Shown here: positions 44,549 to 53,247 of the stretch, one piece after another
How positions within the stretch are numbered: the first letter of the stretch is position 1
How the letters are laid out: every line of letters starts with the position of its first letter
Assembly: GCA_016699535.1 (NCBI GenBank)
Contig: CP064980.1
Span: 930,001 to 994,000, forward strand
Source of the DNA: Myxococcales bacterium
GTDB taxonomy: Bacteria; Myxococcota_A; Polyangia; Polyangiales; GCA-016699535
Length of the DNA: 64,000 bases
Direction: 5' to 3'
Notes under the pieces: generated by a model
What the model was told of the DNA's origin: nothing
The model's database searches: none
The model's input: only the letters and a program-made list of their open reading frames with translations
Position numbers and translations under genes: made by a program

Positions 44549-44815
44549 CTAGCGCTTGTCGTCGGTCTCGGTTTTAAGTTCATCCCAGGAGATCGCCTTT
44601 TCTCCTTTAGCTTTCATTTCATCGAGGGCCTTTTGCGCGAGTTCTCCGTCGATGCGATCTTCAAGCGCTTCAAGCAAACGCATGTCCTGCTCGGAAATCA
44701 GATAAAGTGCTTCCTGCCCTCGTCGCGTGATGCGCGCACGAAGGCCTTGGTAGGCCACCCTGCTATATAAGGAAGTTGGGATGCGGGCTTCAGAGGCTTT
44801 GATACTATCACTCAT
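44549..44815 (-). CDS. Phd/YefM-family antitoxin
   Basis: The 88-aa protein begins MSDSIKASEARIPTSLYSRVAYQG and has LRARITRRGQEALYLISEQDM, the DNA-binding half of Phd/YefM antitoxins. An acidic, probably disordered C-terminal helix that would wrap the toxin follows (KGEKAISWDELKTETDDKR). ATG 44815 is chosen because it starts the conserved fold and lies next to the operator palindrome. Frames starting earlier would run through that operator. It is expected to repress its own promoter with the toxin as corepressor. Confidence 0.85.
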   Translation of the reverse strand: MSDSIKASEARIPTSLYSRVAYQGLRARITRRGQEALYLISEQDMRLLEALEDRIDGELAQKALDEMKAKGEKAISWDELKTETDDKR

Positions 44816-44816
44816 A

Positions 44817-44840
44817 TGTACAATATGACCTAATTGTACA
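44817..44840 (-). promoter_or_regulatory. Phd/YefM operator with two TGTACA sites
   Basis: The perfect 8-bp arms TGTACAAT and ATTGTACA with an 8-base spacer begin two bases before the antitoxin start codon. YefM proteins are known to recognise TGTACA-centred palindromes, so this is very probably the autoregulatory site. A TACAAT box within it could be the -10 hexamer. Confidence 0.8.
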
Positions 44841-44936
44841 AACCAGCCACGGAACAAAGATATTGGGCATATTTTCATAGCGTTAGGATGTGGAAGCATC
44901 CTGTTGAAATCGGGGGTAAAAATCGGGGCAAATTGG

Positions 44937-44954
44937 GGGACGGATACTCAGGAT
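44937..44954. repeat. 18-base dispersed motif GGGACGGATACTCAGGAT
   Basis: This is an exact reverse complement of 38564-38581 and a 15/18 match to 46966-46983 (also opposite strand). It lies 11 bases outside the end of the IS4-type transposase fragment, as a terminal or target sequence would. Confidence 0.55.
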
Positions 44955-44964
44955 AGATCATAAG

Positions 44965-45285
44965 TCATAAAGGCAGTTGAAATTGGGAAGAAGAAGTGAG
45001 TTCAAGGAGACGCTGATAGCCTGCGCCGAGGGTCTGCCATCCCGGTGGTCCATTTCGCGGTAAATGTCCGCCAAGCGAGGCAATGAGCAGCGAAGCGTGC
45101 TCGATGGATAGGTGCGGCGGAAGGTTGTTCTTTTTGAAGCGCCTGCGCAAACATTGAACGAGCTCTGGATTGATGAACAAAGAAGCTTTGCGTTTCGCAT
45201 GTCGCCTGACACCCTTGCCCGTGGCGTTGATCAGTTCAGGTTGGGCGATAAGCGCTGCAAGGACTTGGTAACTCGGGACGCGCAA
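44965..45285 (-). pseudogene. IS4-family (Tn5-type) transposase C-terminal remnant
   Basis: The 106-aa frame contains FINPELVQCLRRRFKKNNLPP...LIASLGGHLPRNGPPGWQTLGAGYQRLLEL. This matches the last part of IS4/Tn5 transposases, where the C-terminal dimerisation region reads LGGxLxRxxxGxPGWQTLWRGxxRLxxL. The catalytic DDE domain is missing. Upstream of the fragment on the same strand the sequence turns into the dispersed repeat. The element has been truncated and is inactive. Confidence 0.75.
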
Positions 45286-45695
45286 AGCGGTGTCGAGTGC
45301 ACGTTTAATTTTCGGTATTCACGTCTTTGTAAGTCAGATGAAGGTCGCCTCGCGTGCGCGTCGTCATATTCTCAGCTGCCAATATCAGCCGATGCACACG
45401 GCCCACCTTGCCCTCTTCACACTCGACCTGAAGGCGGCATCCTCTACTATAAGGAAGCAGAGGCTAGAGCCGGGATGACAGACTTGGCATGAAAATGCTC
45501 AAAACAAGACATGTTTGGCAATGACGCGGGTTTGAGGGCACTAAGCATGCACGCATGCGGCGAGCCGATTCCTCTTTCATCTGTTCCGGCCGGCTTCTTT
45601 TTAGCTGTTTAGGCAACTGCTCACAGAGGCGGTCGATAAGAAAAAAGATCCAGGCTCTCGACGTCTTCCATGACGGAAACAAAGGAAAAATCGCC
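45286..45695. repeat. Dispersed repeat, copy C, in an accessory gap
   Basis: Within this 410-base gap, 45360-45435 matches copy A (26026-26130) and 45395-45550 matches copy B (39126-39330), so the three are one family. It is adjacent to the IS4 transposase remnant, suggesting the repeat is part of the original element or of its target. Open frames crossing it are not supported as genes. Confidence 0.55.
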
Positions 45696-46892
45696 ATGAA
45701 AAATCTTGTAATATTTATCACTCTCGGTGCGCTATTGCTTTCAAGCTGCACATTTCTCGAAGACGCTGGCGGGAGAAGCGACCCTCTCGATCCCTATGCC
45801 AAGCAAACGGTCAGTTTTAGCGCAGGTTCAAGCTTTGATTTTTTGATTTCGAACCTTCCTCTTTCAACGACGGTCGAGATCGAACCCGTTGATATTGTGG
45901 TTCATGGACGTTGCACTGCAGGTACCAACAGCGGCAAAATATGTCTTGATGAAGTTCCCTATTTGTTGGTCGAGCAGGATGATCCGGATCGCACCAAAGT
46001 AGGTGTTTTCTTTTTGAACAGCCTGACGATTGAGGCTTCCGGTGAGCTTGACGTAGTTGGCGATTATCCGGCTATGTTTGTTGTTCTGGGCGATGTTCAA
46101 ATCTCCGGACTCATTACTGCAATTCCAGACAGGTTTTCTCAGGTAAATGGTCGAGCCGGTGGAGCTAGTGCTTTGCGTGAGAACTATGCAGATGGTCGCG
46201 GGCTAGGAAAAGGCCTAAGCGCTGAACGCTCTAGTGCAATGGGCGCTGGCGGAGCCGCGTTCTGTGGAAAGGGTGGTCATGGCGGCAACGAAACGTCGGA
46301 TGCGCTCAACGGTGGACTTCCTTACGGAAACCCATCCATTTCTCCTTTGCTTGCTGGCTCGACCGGCGGCAATGGGCAGTATGACTATGCCGGTGCTGGC
46401 GGAGGGGCAATTCAAATCGTTTCGGGTACCCGCATCGATGTATTGCGCCAAGGCGTAATCAATGTTTCCGGTGCGGGAGGGCAGTGGGGAGCAAGTGGCG
46501 GTGGAAGCGGCGGAGCCCTTTTGCTTGAAGCGCCACACATCTCCATGCAAGGAACACTTGCCGCAAATGGCGGTGGCGGTGCGGCAGGCAGTATGGATGG
46601 GGATGGCGAAGCTGGTTATCCATCGGATAGGATTGCTCTTGGTGGTGCGAAAAAAAGTCCCGGTGGATCAGGCGGCGCTGCTGCTTCGGCTGATGGCGAG
46701 GACGGCGGCTACGATTCAGGATCCGGAGGCGGCGGACTCGACCATCTCGGCGGAGGCGGTGGAGGTGGCGCAGGCTGGATTCGCTTGAATACCGTTGATG
46801 GTCTTGCTGAAGTTACCGGTTTGGTCTCTCCGTATATCACCACCGGATGCACAACGCTTGGTGTGCTTTTGCCCTTACCAAAAACCGATTGA
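45696..46892 (+). CDS. Gly-rich beta-helix lipoprotein
   Basis: The 398-aa lipoprotein has the signal peptide MKNLVIFITLGALLLSSC. A beta-rich part (FDFLISNLPLSTTVEIEPVDIVVHGRC, then LTIEASGELDVVG and VVLGDVQISGLITAI rungs) is followed by a long Gly-rich stretch (GGAAFCGKGGHGGNETSD..GGGGAAG..GGGGLDHLGGGGGGGAGWIRLN). It ends in a small Thr/Leu-rich tail. AAAGGA lies nine bases before the ATG. It is similar in design to the Gly-rich lipoproteins at 5540 and 17056, so a surface structural role is likely. It ends at a strong terminator. Confidence 0.8.
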   Translation: MKNLVIFITLGALLLSSCTFLEDAGGRSDPLDPYAKQTVSFSAGSSFDFLISNLPLSTTVEIEPVDIVVHGRCTAGTNSGKICLDEVPYLLVEQDDPDRTKVGVFFLNSLTIEASGELDVVGDYPAMFVVLGDVQISGLITAIPDRFSQVNGRAGGASALRENYADGRGLGKGLSAERSSAMGAGGAAFCGKGGHGGNETSDALNGGLPYGNPSISPLLAGSTGGNGQYDYAGAGGGAIQIVSGTRIDVLRQGVINVSGAGGQWGASGGGSGGALLLEAPHISMQGTLAANGGGGAAGSMDGDGEAGYPSDRIALGGAKKSPGGSGGAAASADGEDGGYDSGSGGGGLDHLGGGGGGGAGWIRLNTVDGLAEVTGLVSPYITTGCTTLGVLLPLPKTD

Positions 46893-46897
46893 TAGTT

Positions 46898-46939
46898 AAG
46901 CAACGCTTGAGCGATATAAAAGTCGCTCAAGCTTTGCTT
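46898..46939. terminator. Strong hairpin terminator after the Gly-rich gene
   Basis: The perfect 10-bp stem GCTTGAGCGA/TCGCTCAAGC is extended by AAGCAA/TTGCTT across one symmetric mismatch. It has a T-rich right end and begins five bases after the stop. It separates the lipoprotein from the DISARM locus. Confidence 0.85.
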
Positions 46940-47099
46940 TGATCTTTGAGTATTCCAGCAATGTGATCTTCAGAATCCGTCCCTCGATTCCACAGTTTTT
47001 CACAGGTGCTGGGCGTTTTGGGTCTGTTGTGCGTCGGTTGGGTGGTGAAAGGGCGTTATTTCCCGATAATTCGACGCTGATTTTTCTCTTCGCTATGCT

Positions 47100-50000
47100 T
47101 TGGCGGTGTCAGTGGACTCCAATTCAGTGCGCAACCATCTGCTCGAAGCACTCTATGCCGACCTCGTTGGTCCGGCAGCAGGCGCCTCAGCGCATCGCGA
47201 CTCGCGCGAGCTGCTCTCAATCAAACCTTCAAGTTGGTATCTGACCGGCTTTATCGTCCCGGAAGCGGGCCGTGAGATGGTTGATGCTGATCCGGAAAGT
47301 GATGAAAGCAGCATGGGCATGGGTGACGATATTGTTGCCGAGGAAGCTGGTGCCGAGGAGCAAGAGCCCAAGCAAAAGAAATTCTTTCCAGCATCCGTCG
47401 GCATTTCCGTGTTGCTGCCTTCTGAAACGCAGTGTGCGCATGTCGATGTTGAGATTTCGTTTGCACAATACACACCAGAGCAACGCAAGGAAGCGGGCCA
47501 AAAAGGCAAAGGTAAAACTTTTTGGCGCCGTGTGCCGCAACCCCCAGTGACGGTTCAAGTAAAACTCGATGCGGACAAGATTGCCGCAGGCATTCCCGTG
47601 CCAAACACCTCTTCGGTACGGCTCGAAGGGCGCTTGGTTAGCATCACTGATGCACCAGCGCTTGGTCTGCCTCAAGGAAGCCGTGCACTCTCGCTCTTTT
47701 TGGTCAATCGCAAAGCCATTCGCGGCGAAACTCAAGCCGATCGTGATGAAGCGACGCTCTTTCAGATTCAGATGGCCTTGAAATGTGAAGCTGGTTTTAT
47801 CCCGCGCCCAGATTTGCGTGGCCAGACTTCTTCTGAAGATCTCGATGCGCGCATGCTTGAGCTTCAGTACCGGGATCAATCCGAGTTCGCTGTGGGTCAT
47901 AACATTGCAATCAAACCCGCAATCAATCAAACGGGGCAGTGCCAGCTTCTTCATACGCGCTGGATACCAAGTTGCGAGGTTCCGCTGGTCGATCCCCGCG
48001 GGCTAAACGATGTGACAATTTCAATGGAAAAGTTGGCCAATCTCAGCGAAGCCACAGACATCGACGCTGCGCTCGGTCAGCTCCCAAGTCGTACGGCGCC
48101 TGGATCAAGAAGGAGCTCAAGGACATCACACTGAGCACAAAAGACCGACAACAAACCCGTGATCAGATTGTTGTCCATGCCGAGGATGCAGCGGGTCGTA
48201 TTGAAGCGGGCATTCGACTTCTTAAGGAAGATAAACAAATCCTACAGGCGTTTTGTCTTTGCAATGAAGCGATGGCGCTGACATCGCGCAAACGCACACC
48301 TGCGCGCGGCGAGCCGAAATGGCGCCTTTTTCAGTTGGCCTTTTTGCTTTACAACCTGTCCGGCCTAAGTGACGCGCAGCATCCTGATCGACGCACGGTG
48401 GATCTGATCTTTTTCCCTACTGGGGGCGGTAAAACGGAAGCCTATCTCGGGGTTATCGCGTTTACATTGCTGCTGCGCCGCCTGCGTTCTCAAGCGCGCG
48501 CTGACAAAGGCCTGGGAGTGGCTGTACTCTTGCGCTACACCTTAAGACTGTTGACGCTCGATCAGCTTGAGCGGGCCACCGCTCTAATCAGTGCACTTGA
48601 AATTTTGCGCCGCAAGACACCAAAAGAGCTGGGAGAACAACGTTTCGCCATGGGGCTTTGGGTCGGACGGAGTGCTGCGCCGAACCGCATTAGTGATTTT
48701 GCAGAACAACTTGACGATTACCGCAACCAAAGGCGAAAAACACTTCCGAGTCCATTGCAAAGTTGTCCTTGGTGCAGCACAGAACTGACTGCTGATTCTT
48801 TTGAGCTGCGTCCTTCGAAGAAAAAAGCAGAACAAGTGGTTATGCGTTGCATGAACCACGGGCAGTGCGAATTTGCCAATCCAAATCCAGAAGGCATCCC
48901 TTTGGTGTTTATTGATGAGCAGCTTTATCGAGAGCTGCCTTGTTTTGTTATCGCTACGGTAGATAAGTTTGCCATGATGCCGTGGCGTGGGGATACGGCC
49001 ATGCTCTTTGGCCGCGTCCATGCGTTTAAGGACAACCGCTTTTATGGCGCGATGGACAATCCGCCCAAGGGGCATGTTGCGCTTGCAGAAGGGCTCAGGC
49101 CGCCAGAGCTCATCGTCCAAGATGAGCTTCATCTAATCAGTGGTCCTTTAGGTACCATGGTCGGTTTGTATGAAGTAGCTATTGAGAATCTCTGTGCGCA
49201 CAAAGAAGCGCACGGCAGCGTTTCGCACCCGAAAATCATTGCCTCGACCGCTACCGCAAATCATGCTGCCAAACAAATCGCTGATCTATTTGGCCGGCGC
49301 GATACACGCGTCTTTCCTCCACACGGTATCGACGCTTTGGAAACCTATTTCTCGGTCATCAATCGTAAAGACCCCGGGCGTTTATACGTGGGCGTAGCTG
49401 CGCCCGGCCATCCGCTCAAGCGTGTCTTGCTTCGAGCGTACACCTCGCTTTTAACTGCAGCAAAAAAGGCATACAAAGATTCTAAAAATGATCCCGAACT
49501 CGCCGATGCTTACATGACGCTCGTTGGCTACTTTAACTCTTTACGCGAGCTTGGTGGCATGCGGCGGCTGGTCGAAGATGATGTGCGCGGTTTGTCCGAA
49601 CGCAAAGAACAAAGGGTGCCCGAAGAGGGTCTCGCCACCTCAGCTTGGTTTTCAAATCGCACAATTTCAGAACCTCTCGAGCTTACAAGTCGCGAGAGCA
49701 CCGCAAAAATTAGCGCCACCAAAAACCGAGTCGCGAGAACCCACAGCGAAGATCAGGGCACCGATGTCTTATTGGCTTCGAATATGATTTCTGTGGGCGT
49801 TGATATCGAACGCCTTGGTTTGATGGTTGTTGCGGGGCAACCAAAAACAACGAGTGAATATATTCAAGCCAGCAGCCGTGTGGGCCGAAATCGAAACAGG
49901 CCTGGTCTGGTAATCACCTGCTACAACGTAGCACGTCCGCGCGATCGTTCTCACTACGAGCATTTTGTGGCGTATCATCAGAGCTTCTACCGCTTTGTTG

Positions 50001-50455
50001 AAGCGCAAAGCATCACTCCCTTTGCCGATCGTGCGTTGAATCGCGGCCTTACCGGTGCACTTGTTTCGCTTTTACGACTTGGTATTGATGAACTTACTGC
50101 GCCTGGCGCTGCTATGGATCTTGCAGAACATCGTTCCAAGGTCGATGCGCTTCTCGAGCGTTTTGCGCAGCGCGCAGGGGATGAAAACAAAGCACGTCTT
50201 TTGCGTTGGGCGCGCAACCGTCTGGACGGCTGGGAGACCTTGGTTCGCGATGCTCGGGAAAACGGCGGCATATCGTATAGCTACTCCCGCTATGATGCAA
50301 AATCCAAAGAGCCGACATTGCTGCGATTGGCTCTCGATGAAACCGTGACTGAAGAAAAAAGTACGTTACGTAAGTTTGTTGCTCCGACATCGATGCGTGA
50401 TGTCGAACCAAGTGTTCATCTTTGGTTACGTCAGCCAACCAGCAAATCGGGGTAG
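47100..50455 (+). CDS. drmA: DISARM helicase DrmA, one-base frameshift
   Basis: The product is about 1,118 aa if the shift is repaired. The N-terminal part (frame to about 48083) is the DrmA-specific region with FFPASVGISVLLP and HTRWIPSCEVPL. The rest is a superfamily-2 helicase: FPTGGGKTEAYLG (48408-48440), a CPWC...C..HGQC zinc ribbon, QDELHL (49118-49135), STATAN, and QASSRVGRNRNRPGLV (about 49865). DrmA is a DISARM core protein that loads on DNA. The frame breaks at a CCC run (48083-48085); one added C gives LPKSYGAWIKKELK. The start is TTG here; GTG at 47106 or 47112 is equally plausible, and none has a ribosome site. It begins a five-gene locus. Confidence 0.9.
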
Positions 50456-50463
50456 GGGTTCTC

Positions 50464-52344
50464 ATGGCACGTTTTGGAAGAAACAAAAAAAGCGGCAAAG
50501 CCGAACTGAAACCCGACGGACAAGTGCGGCAAAGTCAAATGGTGGGAAGCTACGGAGCAGGATCCATGGTCGACTTGTTGCAGCACGCTGTGATTGTCTC
50601 GGGGCTCGAGAACTGGCGCTTCGAGGGACTTGATGATCAGCGCCTCTTCATTGAAGAGCCACGTTTGCGCGATCGCCTGAGCGAAAGACATGCTGATCTT
50701 GATCTTGGAAGTGACAGATATTTTGTGCGTCCTCCGTATGGCGATGACAGCGAGGCCAGCCCCAGCGTCGGGATCAAAGCGCTTGAGTTCCCGGCTTGGT
50801 TTGTCTGCCAAGGCTGTCAACGTTTGCTTCGAAGAAACGACTTGCCAAGCGCAACACGAAAAGATGCTCGGCGCTACCACGAATGCGATCGCAAAAAGCC
50901 AAGCCCAGTGGTGCCCGTGCGTTTCGTTGGGGCATGCGCATCGGGGCATCTGCAAGATCTTCCCTGGGTTCGTGTGGCGCATATGGGCGAAGAGACGCGC
51001 TGCCCAGCACCTGAACTTTATTTGAAGGAAGATCCAAGCGGCGACTTCAGCAAAATCCGAGTGCGCTGCGACGGTTGCGGCACGACCAAGGCATTGGCAT
51101 CCTTGATGGGCAAGCACAGCGAGCTTATTTGCGAAGGGCGCCGGCCTTGGCTTCCCAAAGACAGTGAAATCGAGCCCTGCGAAGAGCGGCTTAGGTTGCT
51201 CGTGCGTACAGCAAGCAACAGTTATTTCCCTTTGGTGATGTCCGCGCTTTCGGTACCCGACCCCGACAATCAACTTTTCGATGAAGTTTCCAAATATCAA
51301 AGCAATTTTCGTGGTCAGTCCGAAAAGCTAATGCGCATGACGCTTGAAGAAACCGAGAAGTACCAGCCATTGCTCGAGCGTTACGGTATAGAGCGCGTGT
51401 TTGAAGCTATGAACGCAGTGCTGGAAGGAAGAACGAACAAACGCAAAGCCATTCGCACTGCTGAATACGAACAATTTCTAAGCGCACCCTTTGAGCAAAC
51501 CGGAGAGAGCTACTCCGAGGCTGAAAGTTTTGTGGCGCGAGCCACGGAAGTCCCCACAAGCCTGCAACCTTTTTTAGAAAAAATTGTGCTCGTGCATCGT
51601 CTGCGTGAAGTGCGCGTGCAATTTGGTTTCACCAGGCTTGAGCCACCCACTGCGGATAACCAGGGTGAGTTTGATGAACTCAGCATCAAACGTGCACCTC
51701 TGAGCGCCGGGGAAAAGTGGCTTCCTGCGACCACCGTGCAAGGCGAGGGCGTGTTTATTCAGCTCAGCAACAAAGCTCTGGATGAATGGCAACAACGCTC
51801 CAAGGTGCAAGCGCGAGCTAAAACACTCCAAGAAGGCTTTGAAAAGTCTTTACAAGGTCAGAAACAAAACGATCGACCCTTCCTCGGCGCAAAGTTCTAT
51901 TTGCTCCACTCTTTGGCTCACGTACTCATCAATGCGATTTCGCTTGAATGCGGTTATTCAGCAAGCGCCATTCGCGAACGTATCTACTGTGGGCCCTACG
52001 GCGATGATCCAACCGAGATGGCTGGCATTTTACTTTACACCGGTACGGTAGGGTCCGAAGGCACGCTGGGCGGCCTTGTCGATCAAGGAAAGCACATCGA
52101 AACACATCTACGACGCGCCCGAGAAATGGCCGCGCTTTGCTCCAATGACCCGGTCTGCGCATCCCATGTTCCTTCACGCGATCATGCTGAACGGTTTTTA
52201 GAAGGTGCGGCCTGCCACGGCTGTTTGTTTGTTGCTGAGCCTTCGTGTGAACGCTTCAATCGTTATCTTGACCGCGCTCTGCTTGTTCCCGTTGTCGGTG
52301 GCGAGCAAGACACGGCCTTTTTCCCAGCCCTGAATTATGTTTGA
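50464..52344 (+). CDS. drmB: DISARM protein DrmB (DUF1998)
   Basis: The 626-aa protein begins MARFGRNKKSGKAELKPDGQ, then QVRQSQMVGSYGAGSMVDLLQHAVIV. The C-terminal part (about residues 480-610) is DUF1998: HSLAHVLINAISLECGYSAS, then GTVGSEGTLGGLVDQG and CHGCLFVAEPSCERFNRYLDRALLVP. Other Cys pairs (CQGCQRL, CDGCGTT) may bind zinc. DrmB partners DrmA to form the DISARM core complex that recognises DNA ends. AGGGGT precedes the ATG and the gap from drmA is eight bases. It overlaps drmC by eight bases. Confidence 0.95.
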   Translation: MARFGRNKKSGKAELKPDGQVRQSQMVGSYGAGSMVDLLQHAVIVSGLENWRFEGLDDQRLFIEEPRLRDRLSERHADLDLGSDRYFVRPPYGDDSEASPSVGIKALEFPAWFVCQGCQRLLRRNDLPSATRKDARRYHECDRKKPSPVVPVRFVGACASGHLQDLPWVRVAHMGEETRCPAPELYLKEDPSGDFSKIRVRCDGCGTTKALASLMGKHSELICEGRRPWLPKDSEIEPCEERLRLLVRTASNSYFPLVMSALSVPDPDNQLFDEVSKYQSNFRGQSEKLMRMTLEETEKYQPLLERYGIERVFEAMNAVLEGRTNKRKAIRTAEYEQFLSAPFEQTGESYSEAESFVARATEVPTSLQPFLEKIVLVHRLREVRVQFGFTRLEPPTADNQGEFDELSIKRAPLSAGEKWLPATTVQGEGVFIQLSNKALDEWQQRSKVQARAKTLQEGFEKSLQGQKQNDRPFLGAKFYLLHSLAHVLINAISLECGYSASAIRERIYCGPYGDDPTEMAGILLYTGTVGSEGTLGGLVDQGKHIETHLRRAREMAALCSNDPVCASHVPSRDHAERFLEGAACHGCLFVAEPSCERFNRYLDRALLVPVVGGEQDTAFFPALNYV

Positions 52345-53083
52345 GCAGATTCCAAGCGACGCTCTGCAAACCCTTCGCGCCAATTTAGCGCGCGGCACAC
52401 TAAGCGCCCCTCTCACAGTGCCAGCGCTCCTGGCCAACGGACTTGGGGTGCTGGCAAAGCATCAGCCAGCGCTCGAGAACCTCGATGCAAAAGCCTTGAT
52501 GCTTTTGTGTGATGCGGTACTCAAAGAACGGGAAAAACAAACGACAGACATTGAGCTCGTGTGGACTGGTCCCGAGGGCAGAACGGCTGCAGCACGCAGC
52601 ACCTTTGTCGTGTTTCGTGATTTGCTTGCCTCGGCGCAAAAAAGCGTATGGATGGCAGGCTACGCCATTGACCATGGCGCCGAGCTTTTTGCGCCGCTTC
52701 ACAAAGCCATGACGCAGCGAAACGTGCGCGCCACCTTTCTTCTCAACCTCGAAGCCAAAGTGCACCGTAGCGAAGCGGTGCATGAAAAAGCCGTCGAGCT
52801 CATCAACCGCTTCCGCTCTGAAAACTGGCCTTTCGCTGGACCCTTTCCGCGGTTTTTCTACGACCCGCGCTCACTTCAAGCGCGCACCTTTGCCAGCATG
52901 CACGCCAAAACCCTGGTCGTTGATGAAAAGCACACCCTAATTGGCTCAGCCAATTTCACAAGCCGCGGCCAAAGTCGCAACATCGAAGCCGGCGCACTCA
53001 TTCACGACGAAGGCTTTGCCAAAAACCTCGTCACTCAGTTTCAGTCCCTCATCGATGGCGGTGTCATCTGCCCTTATCAATGA
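52337..53083 (+). CDS. drmC: DISARM phospholipase-D-like protein DrmC
   Basis: The 248-aa protein has a PLD-type HKD motif, HAKTLVVDEKHTLIGSANF (His189, Lys191, Asp196, then Gly-Ser-Ala-Asn at 203-206). An earlier VWMAGYAIDHGAELF segment precedes it. Only one complete HKD is seen, so activity would need a dimer, as is common for small PLD nucleases. DrmC is part of DISARM, where it is dispensable in some tests. Its ATG lies inside the end of drmB, giving coupled translation. After it comes a 164-base gap with operator-like repeats before drmD. Confidence 0.92.
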   Translation: MFEQIPSDALQTLRANLARGTLSAPLTVPALLANGLGVLAKHQPALENLDAKALMLLCDAVLKEREKQTTDIELVWTGPEGRTAAARSTFVVFRDLLASAQKSVWMAGYAIDHGAELFAPLHKAMTQRNVRATFLLNLEAKVHRSEAVHEKAVELINRFRSENWPFAGPFPRFFYDPRSLQARTFASMHAKTLVVDEKHTLIGSANFTSRGQSRNIEAGALIHDEGFAKNLVTQFQSLIDGGVICPYQ

Positions 53084-53139
53084 AGCGAAAGAACTTCTGA
53101 TTCGTTGCCCCAAAGTGCGCCGTTACGAGTGCTTTGCGC

Positions 53140-53190
53140 TAGTAAAGATTTCTTTACTAATAGAAATCACTAGTAAAGAGTCCTTTAATA
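53140..53190. promoter_or_regulatory. Tandem palindromes between drmC and drmD
   Basis: TAGTAAAGA-TT-TCTTTACTA (53140-53159) is a perfect 9-bp palindrome. A second, imperfect copy TAGTAAAGAGTCCTTTAATA lies at 53171-53190. They are 31 bases apart, about three helical turns, as expected of paired repressor sites. This suggests separate control of drmD-drmMI-sir2. No regulator gene is recognised nearby, and no promoter boxes were assigned with confidence. Confidence 0.55.
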
Positions 53191-53247
53191 GCGTTCAGAG
53201 ACCCAGTTTCTTCAAAATTACCATAGCTTTGACTACTCTAGCACCCA

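Noticed and set aside
45112..45492. + strand frame over the IS4 remnant and repeat
   Set aside because: The minus strand clearly encodes the transposase C-terminus; the + frame has no motif and crosses repeat copy C.
47229..47954. 241-aa antisense open frame inside drmA
   Set aside because: The composition mirrors the sense codons and no domain is recognisable.
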